A DNA stretch of 64,000 nt from NCBI GenBank assembly GCA_002482505.1, contig DLGD01000036.1, positions 1-64,000 on the forward strand. The letters run 5' to 3'. Source of the stretch: Christensenella sp. UBA7703 (lineage in GTDB: Bacteria; Bacillota; Clostridia; Christensenellales; CAG-138). Below are positions 53,858 to 61,721 of the stretch, piece by piece (position 1 is the stretch's first letter; the number at the start of each line of letters is the position of its first letter). Under the pieces are notes generated by a model. It did no database searches and was not told the DNA's origin. It was given only the letters and a program-made list of their open reading frames with translations. Made by a program: the position numbers and the translations under genes.

Positions 53858-54796
53858 TCACTCCGCCTGCTCAATGCTGACAATCTTGCGCTGGAGCGAA
53901 AATGGCGATGCCTCTTCGCCAAGCGCGAGGAGTAGATTGACATAGCTCAGCTTGCGCTCCTTGTCAAAGCGGGCGACGACCATCGAATCGCACGCGGTCT
54001 CCATATCCAGCCGCATCAGATGCAAAAGCCCCCACGCCACGGGATGAAACCAATACACCGCCCGTAGCAACAGCAGCAGCAAACACACGAGATAGTCCCG
54101 CCGCTTATAGTGCATCAGCTCGTGCGCCATGGCAAAGGCCATGCTCTCCGCATTTGCCGCGAAGATCAGCCGATCCGGCAACAACAGCCGCGGAAACGGC
54201 TCCACCGTCAGCGCGGGGCTTGTAATATCCGGCATCAGCAGCAGCGGAACCTTACCGCGAATCTGCATCTGCCGCTTGTTTTCCTCGTAGAGCGAGAGTG
54301 TCTTCTCGCCCGGTTCGCATCCAAAGCGCTTGAGGCGTATCCGTAGTTGCACCATTAACACGATGCTCCCGCCGAGTACGGCAAGAAACCCTGTTCCCCA
54401 GACGATCAGCAGCCACTGCTGCCAGCTCAAACGTTGGACGGGCTTCGTCATAATAGGATTTTGCGCGTCATCGGATTGGAGCTCCGGCTGTACGGTGCCT
54501 CCATCCAGCACCGGCTCGCCATCCTGCGGGAGCACGATCTGCGGTGCCGTGTTACTATTTGTCGGGGCTGCCGTTGCCAAAGCGGGTGCGTTTTGCGCGG
54601 GCAGCATAAAGAGGTGCAGCCCGCTCTCGAACGTGAAAGGAATACAAAGCCGGAGCACGACGAGAAACCAAAGCGCGTACTTCAACCGTGGCGAAAGCAG
54701 CTTGGAAAACACGATTCGAAACAGCCAAACGATCAGAAAGATCGCTGTGCTGTAGACGGATAGTTCGAGCAATCGCGTGAGAATGGTCTGTTCCAT
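53858..54796 (-). CDS. M56-family (BlaR1/MecR1-like) membrane metallopeptidase lacking a sensor domain
   Basis: 312 residues. Membrane segments lie near 13-30, 36-55 and 127-150. The zinc protease motif HELMH is at 225-229, with the third-ligand region MRLDMETACD at 261-270 and a hydrophobic stretch 235-258. BlaR1-type proteins continue with a juxtamembrane basic segment, a fourth membrane helix and an extracellular sensor, but this one stops at SIEQAE shortly after SYVNLLLALGEE. It lies between blaI and the array genes. In such systems the protease cleaves the BlaI repressor on sensing a signal; how a sensorless form is triggered is not known. GGGAGG precedes the start. Confidence 0.92.
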   Translation of the reverse strand: MEQTILTRLLELSVYSTAIFLIVWLFRIVFSKLLSPRLKYALWFLVVLRLCIPFTFESGLHLFMLPAQNAPALATAAPTNSNTAPQIVLPQDGEPVLDGGTVQPELQSDDAQNPIMTKPVQRLSWQQWLLIVWGTGFLAVLGGSIVLMVQLRIRLKRFGCEPGEKTLSLYEENKRQMQIRGKVPLLLMPDITSPALTVEPFPRLLLPDRLIFAANAESMAFAMAHELMHYKRRDYLVCLLLLLLRAVYWFHPVAWGLLHLMRLDMETACDSMVVARFDKERKLSYVNLLLALGEEASPFSLQRKIVSIEQAE

Positions 54797-54851
54797 ATAT
54801 CCTCCCGTGGGATTTTCGTTTTACCCTCGTGTGAGAACTGCGCTCGTACGC

Positions 54852-55244
54852 TTACTCCTCGTCTTCTTCCGAAAGCTGCCGGGCAAGTTCTCGCAGTTCC
54901 TGCTTTTCTTTCTGGGTGAGCTGCCCTTGCTGCGCCATATGCACAAGGATGCTCGAAACCGAGCCAAAATAGCCGCGCCGGGAAATCAGGCTTTCCGCTT
55001 CACAGGAGAGTGCCTCATCCCGCGTGATCAACGGCCGATAGAGATTGCTCTGCTTGTGCCGCTCGGCACTGATGTAGCCCTTTTCCAACAGGATGCGCAG
55101 AAAGCTATGGTAGGTTTTATAATCCCAGCTCACCGCCGGGTTTTGCTGCTGGACACTCGCGATAATTCCCTTCAGATCCAGCGGGGCCTCCTGCCAGAGC
55201 GCTTGCAGGATGATCCATTCCGATTCTTTTAGTCGTGCATCCAT
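54852..55244 (-). CDS. BlaI/MecI-family transcriptional repressor
   Basis: A 130-residue winged-helix repressor. LKESEWIILQALWQEAPLDLK is the BlaI N-terminal pattern, followed by SWDYKTYHSFLRILLEKGYI (recognition helix region) and RHKQSNLYRPLI (wing and likely protease-cleavage zone). The C-terminal helix gives dimerisation. The start at 55244 has GGAGGG seven bases upstream; an in-frame ATG at 55274 lacks one. It is the first gene of the array operon, and two identical-pattern palindromes lie at its promoter. No beta-lactamase gene is nearby. Confidence 0.93.
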   Translation of the reverse strand: MDARLKESEWIILQALWQEAPLDLKGIIASVQQQNPAVSWDYKTYHSFLRILLEKGYISAERHKQSNLYRPLITRDEALSCEAESLISRRGYFGSVSSILVHMAQQGQLTQKEKQELRELARQLSEEDEE

Positions 55245-55329
55245 ATGGGTTCCCTCCAAAAGGTTTTCATTCATTGCCGGAGTCGCATGAAAACGGATTT
55301 TTCGCTGGTCGGCTGTATCGTTGCGTGTA

Positions 55330-55347
55330 TTCTTATCGTTATAAGAA
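55330..55347. promoter_or_regulatory. BlaI-type operator, proximal
   Basis: TTCTTA-TCGTTA-TAAGAA, part of a perfect 20-base palindrome (ATTCTTAT-CGTT-ATAAGAAT at 55329-55348). It sits between the blaI promoter and the blaI start codon, 23 bases centre to centre from a second site of the same pattern. Confidence 0.7.
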
Positions 55348-55352
55348 TTGTT

Positions 55353-55370
55353 TTCTTAAAGATATAAGAA
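55353..55370. promoter_or_regulatory. BlaI-type operator over the -10 region
   Basis: TTCTTA-AAGATA-TAAGAA, same half-sites and spacing as the site at 55330-55347. It covers the predicted -10 element, so a bound repressor would block RNA polymerase. The sequence differs from the classical staphylococcal bla/mec operators. Confidence 0.7.
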
Positions 55371-55387
55371 CATTTTTCATTTGTCAA
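55359..55387 (-). promoter_or_regulatory. Promoter of the BlaI/M56/array operon
   Basis: On the minus strand: TTGACA (55382-55387), 17-base spacer, TATCTT (55359-55364). It is the only good promoter match upstream of blaI, and the operator palindromes overlap or follow it. Confidence 0.65.
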
Positions 55388-55580
55388 TACACGTGTTTTA
55401 GTGTTCACAATTACGTTTCAAACGTGTCTTCCGCGTTGCATTTGACTAGGAAAGAAAAAAAAGCCTCTTCCGCCGCACCGATGATCCGTCCGCAGTGCTG
55501 GAAGGGGTTTTGTAGAAAGCGCATATTGATTGGAGCGAACGAAAAAAAGAAGCCTTGCTATTTGTCATCTGCAAAAATCG

Positions 55581-55649
55581 CGCAAGCGCGGCATCCGGCA
55601 ACGCAAAGGGGTCCCGCCTTTACGCAAGCGCCGGATGCCGCGTCTTGCG
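55581..55649. repeat. Long GC-rich inverted repeat in a gene-free gap
   Basis: Arms CGCAAGCGCGGCATCCGG (55581-55598) and CCGGATGCCGCGTCTTGCG (55631-55649) pair over about 18 bp with one bulged base. The gap 55388-56062 (675 bases) is otherwise without a convincing gene; a plus-strand reading frame across it lacks family features and an RBS. The hairpin could be a terminator remnant, a structured RNA or a repetitive palindrome. Confidence 0.5.
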
Positions 55650-56062
55650 ACGCGCATCGCCGCCGACAACCCAAACCGTAATCGGGTGTTGCTCCTTCTT
55701 GCCCCGTGAGGAGAGAGGTCTCACGCGAGGCAAAAAGCAGACGGTCGGCGAATTCGAATTGCGGCATCATCTGCCGTTCTCCACACGATATCGCCCGCTT
55801 GCCAGGGCAGATGTACCAGATCCGCCCGAGCAATCAAAACGCGTGTGGAAACTTGTTCTGCTAATAAGACGTTTGAGAGAGGGGCTTGATGACAGGAAAA
55901 TTTATGAACTTTTTGTGAACGAATTCATTTGCGCGCAAAACAAGGTAAAACGGAAGATGATTTCCTATACGGCAGAACATCCTTGTGCTATCCTTGTCAC
56001 ATAGGAAATCGCGCAAAAAGCAGCGGTTTCTCGCACATCCTCCGTCAATCGAGGTATCCGAA

Positions 56063-56791
56063 ATGACGCAATCCATTCGCATCCACGAGATCGGCAACTA
56101 TATGCTTCGGCAATACCTGCTTGAAACACCGCAGGGTTGGATCGCGCTTGATTCCGGCTATGCGGGCGGGTTTTCAGCGTACCGCCATAAACTCGAAAAA
56201 CGAACCTCGATCGGTCAGGTGAAATACGTCTTCCTGACCCATTCCCACAACGACCACGCGGGATTCTTGACCGAACTTGTGCAAAAAAGCGGCGCACAGC
56301 TCATACTCAACGAGCAGAGCCTGCCCCGCCTTGCCCGCGGCGAAAACGTGATGCCGGAGGGAACGGGGTTTACCACGCGTGCGGGCGTCATGCTCTCCGC
56401 GCTGATGAAGCGCTCCTCCTTCCCGCCCGTCCTGCCGGATGAAACCACCGTCATTCTCAGGAGCGAAGTAGATCAGCCGTTTCTTGCCGCGGGGTTGCCC
56501 ATCCGCGTCGTGTTCCTGCCTGGGCACACGGCGGACTCAATCGGGCTCTATCTCGAGGAAACGCGGGAACTGCTCTGCGGCGACGCGGCGGGCAACGCAA
56601 TCATCGCGCCAGCAAGGCAAGCAATCGTAATCGAGGATGTGCCGGCATTTGCCGCCTCTTGGGACAAGATCATCTCGCTCGATCCCAGATGCATCTATCC
56701 CAGCCACGGGAACCCGTTTGGAGTGGAGGATTTGGTGAGATTTCGAAGCAAGCTGGATGATTTAACGCTCTTCTATCCCAAGAAACACTAA
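56063..56791 (+). CDS. Metallo-beta-lactamase-fold hydrolase
   Basis: A 242-residue MBL-fold protein. The metal-binding motif THSHNDHAG fits HxHxDH and lies near residue 55. Further ligands are visible as VVFLPGHTADSIG, the GDAAGN aspartate and PSHGNPF. It is soluble and of the small generic hydrolase type; the substrate cannot be told, with thioesters, lactones and glyoxalase-type substrates all being possible. The ATG at 56063 has GAGGT upstream; a longer frame from 55985 adds non-conserved residues. It is followed by a terminator and appears monocistronic. Confidence 0.9.
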   Translation: MTQSIRIHEIGNYMLRQYLLETPQGWIALDSGYAGGFSAYRHKLEKRTSIGQVKYVFLTHSHNDHAGFLTELVQKSGAQLILNEQSLPRLARGENVMPEGTGFTTRAGVMLSALMKRSSFPPVLPDETTVILRSEVDQPFLAAGLPIRVVFLPGHTADSIGLYLEETRELLCGDAAGNAIIAPARQAIVIEDVPAFAASWDKIISLDPRCIYPSHGNPFGVEDLVRFRSKLDDLTLFYPKKH

Positions 56792-56810
56792 AAAAGAAAT
56801 GATAGAAACG

Positions 56811-56853
56811 CAAAAACACCGCCGCCGGAAACCCGGAAACGGTGTTTTGTTTT
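56811..56853 (+). terminator. Terminator between convergent MBL and GNAT genes
   Basis: Stem AAAACACCG / CGGTGTTTT with a second inner stem (CCGG / CCGG), flanked by A-rich and T-rich runs. It can serve both strands. Confidence 0.8.
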
Positions 56854-56874
56854 TGATGCGTTGTCTTTGTCAGG

Positions 56875-57363
56875 TTATAGCATTTTTCGGAAACAAACGC
56901 TTTCTTTCACGCCGATATACGGCTCATAGTTCGGGATACGTTGGTATCCCGCCGCCTCGTAGAGGCGAATTGCCTCCGGCTGAAGGGTCCCCGTTTCCAG
57001 CACGGCAAATAAAAAGCCGCTTTCATGCGCCCAGGCTTCCAGCTCCGCAAGCACCACGCGCGCAAGCCGCTGTCCGCGAAACGCTTTGTGTACGAAGATA
57101 CGCTTCATCTCAACCGAATCGTGTGAAAACGGTTTGAAGCAGCCGCACCCCGCCGGAATCCCATCGAGCGAGACAACCACAGCGTGCTGCACGTCGCCCG
57201 ATTTGTTGTGCTGGCCGAAAAAATCCATCTGCGCGCCGTAGCGTTCGTTTAGCTCCTCGTCCAGCGCAGCAATCAGCGCGCGAAAGTCCGCATCCTGTGC
57301 TGTGCAGCGGGTGATGGTAATTGCTTGTTGTGGGCTCCGTCTCATACGGCGCTCATACTCCAT
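56875..57363 (-). CDS. GNAT-family N-acetyltransferase
   Basis: A 162-residue acetyltransferase. The acetyl-CoA loop is HKAFRGQRLARVVLAELE (R/Q-x-x-G-x-A pattern). AVLETGTLQPEAIRLYEAAGYQ and the ending PYIGVKESVCFRK are typical of small GNAT proteins. The acceptor is unknown. It begins six bases after the stop of the cysteine-rich protein gene, so they are likely co-transcribed. No strong RBS precedes 57363; an in-frame ATG at 57345 is a possible alternative start. Confidence 0.9.
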   Translation of the reverse strand: MEYERRMRRSPQQAITITRCTAQDADFRALIAALDEELNERYGAQMDFFGQHNKSGDVQHAVVVSLDGIPAGCGCFKPFSHDSVEMKRIFVHKAFRGQRLARVVLAELEAWAHESGFLFAVLETGTLQPEAIRLYEAAGYQRIPNYEPYIGVKESVCFRKML

Positions 57364-57369
57364 TCAAAC

Positions 57370-58089
57370 TTAGTGTTCCTCGATATAACGGGCCATATTC
57401 TCATGATAGACATCGAGGTCTCTTTCCTGTCCCCCCGTCGGTTCCCCCATCACAAGATCCAGCACGTGATGCGGCGTTTTTCCGCCGATCTCCATGGAGT
57501 TGATACAAGAAGCGCAATAGACCGCAACCTCCTGACACGGCATCTGCGCGGCGCGTTTTTTCTGGAACGCGTATACTTCCTCCAACGGAATGCGCCCGTA
57601 AAAATGATCTCCACAGCAGATGGATTTCGTTCCCGAAAACTGACTCTCGACCACTTCGATGTGCATTTTGTCCAGGAGGCTTCTTACCGCCGCGTGCACC
57701 TGCGGTTTCTTGCGAAACGAGCAGGAATCGTGTACGGAGAGCTGCATGCCGTCATAGGTCGGCAGCGGCAGGGCAGGAATTGCGTCCAGCACCTCCCAGA
57801 GCGAGATGGTCTGAATGCCTTTATAGAGCGAGCGAAATCTCCGGTCGCATCCCGCGCAGCAGTTGATAATTGTCGCGCCCGCCGGCAAGTTCGGTTCATG
57901 CTGGCAGCAGGTTGTGTGCAGCTTGGTCGGCAAAAAGCGACGGTTGAGCAGGTGGAGAATCTCCTCCACCGCCTCCGGCTTATACAGGCTCATCGCACAG
58001 CCGGGGTTAAAGTAGCATTTGTCGGGGTCGATGTCCTCCAGCGCAATACTGGGAATCGTGTCCGTATTAGGTCGCCCGGGGTCGTCCAT
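57370..58089 (-). CDS. Cysteine-rich (CCG-domain) heterodisulfide-reductase-B-like protein
   Basis: A 239-residue soluble protein with two cysteine-rich CCG-type halves. The first contains CYFNPGCA near 26-33 and INCCAGCDRR near 75-84; the second contains HDSCSFRKKP, SICCGDHFYG and VYCASCINS. Such domains in HdrB, GlpC and LutA-like proteins hold non-cubane or other Fe-S clusters and handle disulfides or quinones. Here no ferredoxin-type partner, flavoprotein or HdrA/C gene is adjacent, so the partner is unknown. CAGGAGGATT lies about 12 bases upstream of the ATG. The N-terminus (GRPNTDTIPSIALEDIDPDK) is not family-specific. Confidence 0.85.
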   Translation of the reverse strand: MDDPGRPNTDTIPSIALEDIDPDKCYFNPGCAMSLYKPEAVEEILHLLNRRFLPTKLHTTCCQHEPNLPAGATIINCCAGCDRRFRSLYKGIQTISLWEVLDAIPALPLPTYDGMQLSVHDSCSFRKKPQVHAAVRSLLDKMHIEVVESQFSGTKSICCGDHFYGRIPLEEVYAFQKKRAAQMPCQEVAVYCASCINSMEIGGKTPHHVLDLVMGEPTGGQERDLDVYHENMARYIEEH

Positions 58090-58137
58090 TGAGAAATGAA
58101 TCCTCCTGAAATTATTTTTATTTTTGCTTCACCGAAC

Positions 58138-58701
58138 CTATCGGTAAATTTTAATATCTCTTTCGCTTATGTTGTAGCGCATGCGTAGGTGTTCATACAG
58201 GCTTGCACAGGCAAGCGCGTCGTCCAGCGCATTGTGGTGGTGTTCCAGCGGAATGTTCAGCCCCGCGCAGAGGTCGTTGAGCCGGTGGCTACCAAACATC
58301 GCCTTTGGAATATGCTTTCTTGAAGTCTCCAGCGTGCAGATGTATTTCCAGTTTTCGGCGTGCAGATCTTCGCGCAGAAGCGCCTTTCGCATCACGGGCA
58401 GGTCGAAGAGCGCATTGTGCGCAACGAGCAGACATCCCGTAAAATATGGCTCAATCTTCGGCCAAAGCTCATAGAGCGAAGGTTCGTTTTCTACATCTCG
58501 CGGGCGGATTCCGTGGATCGCGATATTCGCCGCGTCAAACTCGTCGCAGGGGTTCACAAGATAATGCAGCCGCTCCGGCTCGCCTTCTCCGTCCACACGC
58601 ACGATACCGATGGAACAGATCGAGCGGGAAAACCGGTTCGGCGTTTCCACGTCCACCGCGGTGAACACGTCCAGCTCATCCCGCAAAAACAATCCCGGCA
58701 A
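58138..58701 (-). CDS. DEDDh 3'-5' exonuclease (PolC/DnaQ-like)
   Basis: A stand-alone exonuclease of about 187 residues. Exo I is DVETPNRFS, Exo II is VAHNALFDLPVM, and Exo III is HHNALDDALACASL, giving the DEDDh residues. No polymerase domain is attached. Start choice: the best site is a TTG at 58701 with AAAGGGG seven bases upstream; a further TTG at 58734 is also open, and no ATG is available before the Exo I motif. It is probably a repair or proofreading accessory enzyme. A TATAAT sequence at 58752-58757 on the minus strand may be its -10 element. Confidence 0.88.
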   Translation of the reverse strand: MPGLFLRDELDVFTAVDVETPNRFSRSICSIGIVRVDGEGEPERLHYLVNPCDEFDAANIAIHGIRPRDVENEPSLYELWPKIEPYFTGCLLVAHNALFDLPVMRKALLREDLHAENWKYICTLETSRKHIPKAMFGSHRLNDLCAGLNIPLEHHHNALDDALACASLYEHLRMRYNISERDIKIYR

Positions 58702-58937
58702 AACGTATTCCCCTTTCGCAGACGGTACGGCCAAAATAAACCTTAAAAGGTATTATACCATACCTGCGGGCAAAAAAACGCCGATTTTGAGCCAACTTTT
58801 TGCGTGTTTGCGCTGGTTGCCGCCGTCCGCTCGCTTTTCTTTCGCATAGAAACATGGTATAAATACGGATAAAGGGACGGGCTGCATCCTTCCGTTTTTG
58901 CAGCACCTCGTCCAAGAAAATGAATTCGAGGAATTCG

Positions 58938-59594
58938 ATGAAACGACCCGCACAAAATCCAATCTGCTATATCGTCTGTGCCCTACCGCAGAGCCATGCG
59001 CTCACGCCCAATTCCGGCGATCTCGTCATCGCCGCGGATGGCGGCTATGCACAGCTATGCGGCATCCATCCCGATCTTGTGGTAGGCGATTTTGACTCGC
59101 TGGGCTATGTCCCCGCGGGCGAACAAATCGTGCGCCATCCGGCGGAAAAAGACGACACGGACACGATGCTTGCCGCGCGGATCGGCCTTGCGCGCGGGTA
59201 TCGCGCATTCGTGCTGCTTGGCGGCGTTGGCGGGCGCCTGGACCACACGCTGGCAAACATACAAACGCTCGCGTTCCTGCGGGAAAACGGCGCACGCGCT
59301 GCACTGCTCGGCGAGGCGGAGACGATCACGCTGATTCAGGATGAATCCCTGCGTTTTCGAGCGGGGCTTTCCGGCATCGTCTCGGTGTTTTCCTATGGCG
59401 CGCTTGCCAAGGGTGTTTATGAGTGGGGGCTTGCCTATGCGCTCAACGACGCAACGCTGAGAGATACGAACCCGCTTGGGGTAAGCAATGCTTTCACCGG
59501 CGAAGCCGCCGAGGTGAGTGTTCGGGAAGGCCGACTCGTCGTCCTGTACGCGGGGTTGCCGGAGAACAGCGATCTGTTTTCGTCACATTGGTAG
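58938..59594 (+). CDS. thiN: Thiamine pyrophosphokinase
   Basis: A 218-residue enzyme transferring pyrophosphate from ATP to thiamine to give thiamine pyrophosphate. The motifs are ADGGYAQL, VVGDFDSLG, the ATP/metal set EKDDTDTMLAARIG, and GGVGGRLDHTLAN, all typical of the bacterial TPK fold. The ATG at 58938 has GAGGA six bases upstream; an ATG at 58920 is in frame but has no site. No thiamine riboswitch is visible upstream. It is divergent from the exonuclease gene. Confidence 0.94.
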   Translation: MKRPAQNPICYIVCALPQSHALTPNSGDLVIAADGGYAQLCGIHPDLVVGDFDSLGYVPAGEQIVRHPAEKDDTDTMLAARIGLARGYRAFVLLGGVGGRLDHTLANIQTLAFLRENGARAALLGEAETITLIQDESLRFRAGLSGIVSVFSYGALAKGVYEWGLAYALNDATLRDTNPLGVSNAFTGEAAEVSVREGRLVVLYAGLPENSDLFSSHW

Positions 59595-59749
59595 AGCGAA
59601 CTTTTTACACGGTCAAACCCCAAATGTTGTTTATCACGGCAAAATCACCTTCTATTTGAATCAAAATTGAATGTACACTGCTATTTTTATAGTTGCACGT
59701 CATGTTGGCGTGTAACAACACCTGTTTGGATTGGTATCAGGAGGATACG

Positions 59750-60427
59750 ATGTTTCACATTCTTGTCGTGGAGGATGACCGGGCGCTACGCGAGCTCTTT
59801 TGCACCGTGCTTTCGAAAAACGGCTTCGTCTACCACGAAGCGCGGGACGGTGCGGACGCCTGGGACGTGCTCGAAAAACAGTATATCGACCTCGTTGTGA
59901 CGGACATCATGATGCCGAATATGAACGGCTTTGAGTTCGTGAAAAGCCTGCGCCAAAACGCGCTGAATATGCCCGTGCTCATGATTACCGCTAAGGATAC
60001 ATTTGAGGACATGCAGAGCGGTTTTCTCGCAGGGACGGACGACTACATGGTCAAGCCCGTCAACGTCAACGAGATGATTTTGCGCATCAATGCGCTCCTA
60101 AAGCGCGCGCAGATTGTCAACGAAAAAAAGATTCGCTTTGAAAACGCAGAGCTAAGGTATGACGACCTCACCGTCTGCATCGGCGGGGATTGCAGTGTGC
60201 TGCCGCAAAAGGAGTTTTACATTCTCTACAAGCTGCTTTCAAACCCCAACCGAGTATTTACCAAGCAGCAGATCATGGACGAAATCTGGGGGATGGACAC
60301 CGAAAGCGACCCGCACACGCTGGATGTGCATATCAGCAGGCTTCGCGAACGCTTCAAGGACAACGCGCAGTTTGAGATTGTCACCATCCGCGGCCTTGGC
60401 TACAAGGCGGTAAAAAAACATGCCTAA
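59750..60427 (+). CDS. OmpR/PhoB-type response regulator
   Basis: A 225-residue two-component regulator. The receiver domain has the acidic pair EDD (8-10), phosphoacceptor D52 (VVTDIMMP) and the conserved Lys in YMVKPVN. The C-terminal winged-helix DNA-binding domain includes VFTKQQIMDEIWGMD and the DVHISRLRERF recognition helix. The ATG at 59750 has GGAGG upstream. It overlaps the sensor kinase gene by eight bases. The regulated genes are unknown. Confidence 0.95.
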   Translation: MFHILVVEDDRALRELFCTVLSKNGFVYHEARDGADAWDVLEKQYIDLVVTDIMMPNMNGFEFVKSLRQNALNMPVLMITAKDTFEDMQSGFLAGTDDYMVKPVNVNEMILRINALLKRAQIVNEKKIRFENAELRYDDLTVCIGGDCSVLPQKEFYILYKLLSNPNRVFTKQQIMDEIWGMDTESDPHTLDVHISRLRERFKDNAQFEIVTIRGLGYKAVKKHA

Positions 60428-61478
60428 ACTGCCGGAGATCAAAGCCCGTCCGCGCGCGGCGCAGATTTTTGCCGCCATCATCGCGGGCATCATCGCGGTT
60501 TCGATGGCGCTCACGCTGGGTGTAATCTATGTGCTGCTCAAGCTCAGGATCGGCACGATTACCGCGGTTGTCACGTCCACTACCTATATGAGCATCTTTA
60601 CCACCGTCGTCGGCGTCGGCATCGCCGCCTACACGAGCACAAAGATGCTTTCGCCGATCGTCAAGATCAACGACGCGGCAAAGAAGGTCTCGCGCGGGGA
60701 CTTCACCGTCCGGCTCGAAGAAAAGAGCATTGCAAAAGAGATTGAAGAAATTGCAACGAGTTTCAATATCATGGTCAAGGAGCTCTCCAACACCGAAACA
60801 CTCCGCAACGATTTCGTGAGCAACGTCTCACACGAGTTCAAAACCCCGCTCTCGGCAATCGAAGGGTATGCAACGCTCCTGCAGGATGAAAGCCTGAGCA
60901 ATGAAGAGCAGGCGACCTATGTGTCCCGTATCCTCGAAAACACGAGCAGGCTTTCCAAGCTCACCCAAAGCATCCTCTCGCTTTCACAGCTCGAAAATCA
61001 GGAGATCGTACTCCAGCAGGAAACCTACATGCTGGATGAGCAAATTCGCCGCGTTCTGCTCAGCTATGAACCACTCTGGGAGGAAAAAGAGCTGAATATC
61101 GACCTCGCGCTGGCTGCAACTCCGGTTTACGGCAGCAAGTCCCTGCTTGCGCAGGTTTGGAGCAACCTCATCGACAACGCAATCAAGTTTTCGCGCAAAG
61201 GTGGCACGCTCTTCATCTCCTGCGGCGTGTTCGACGGAAAGGTTGTCGTGCGCATTCGGGACAACGGAATCGGCATGACCGAGGATGTGCGGGCGCATGC
61301 GTTTGATAAGTTTTATCAGGGGGAACGTTCGCATACCGGCCAGGGCAGCGGCCTCGGCCTTGCGTTGGTCCGCCGGATCATCTCACTCAGCAGCGGCACG
61401 ATTGACCTGCAGAGCAAAGAGGGCAAGGGCACGGAGATTACCGTGTCACTCAAAAATGAACAACAAAGTGTTTCTTAA
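60420..61478 (+). CDS. Sensor histidine kinase with very short extracytoplasmic loop
   Basis: A 352-residue kinase. Two membrane segments (about 16-40 and 55-72) flank only about 14 external residues. A HAMP linker follows (78-125), then HisKA with H138 in SNVSHEFKTPL and HATPase with N-box NLIDNAIKF, G1 DNGIGM and G2 GQGSGLGLALV. The tiny external loop suggests it senses through the membrane or a partner, as intramembrane-sensing kinases do. It is translationally coupled to the response regulator and followed by a terminator. Confidence 0.94.
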   Translation: MPKLPEIKARPRAAQIFAAIIAGIIAVSMALTLGVIYVLLKLRIGTITAVVTSTTYMSIFTTVVGVGIAAYTSTKMLSPIVKINDAAKKVSRGDFTVRLEEKSIAKEIEEIATSFNIMVKELSNTETLRNDFVSNVSHEFKTPLSAIEGYATLLQDESLSNEEQATYVSRILENTSRLSKLTQSILSLSQLENQEIVLQQETYMLDEQIRRVLLSYEPLWEEKELNIDLALAATPVYGSKSLLAQVWSNLIDNAIKFSRKGGTLFISCGVFDGKVVVRIRDNGIGMTEDVRAHAFDKFYQGERSHTGQGSGLGLALVRRIISLSSGTIDLQSKEGKGTEITVSLKNEQQSVS

Positions 61479-61504
61479 CGCATACAACCAAGATCACAGA
61501 TTTT

Positions 61505-61533
61505 GAGGTCGCCCCGAAGGGCAGCCTCTTTTT
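61505..61533 (+). terminator. Terminator after the two-component system
   Basis: Stem GAGG..GCCC / GGGC..CCTC with a small internal loop, followed by TTTTT. It lies in the 243-base gap 61479-61721, where no gene is seen. Confidence 0.75.
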
Positions 61534-61721
61534 CTATCTAGACGCGCCAAAAAACGATGCGTTTTTCACTAAATCTGCCATCTAATCGGTTGAAATGCAA
61601 CACAAACTCAAATTTGAGTTGAAGAATTGTTGAAGTTCTATTGAGAATCGTTTGAAGGATAGCTGTTAGTATAAGTTTGTATTCGCATCGAGCGAAACAG
61701 AAATTGGGAGACAAAAAATTA

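Noticed and set aside
53765..53858. M56 gene and first array gene as one gene broken by a frameshift
   Set aside because: The 92 bases between them encode nothing resembling an M56 continuation, the array gene has its own RBS, and five more copies with the same N-terminus have their own starts.
52128..55244. Beta-lactam resistance locus
   Set aside because: BlaI and M56 are present, but no beta-lactamase or penicillin-binding domain is recognisable in the array proteins (no SxxK or KTG pattern noticed).
55555..56004. Plus-strand frame of 149 codons in the gap before the MBL gene
   Set aside because: It runs through a long inverted repeat, has no RBS or family features, and an AT-rich promoter-like stretch lies inside it.
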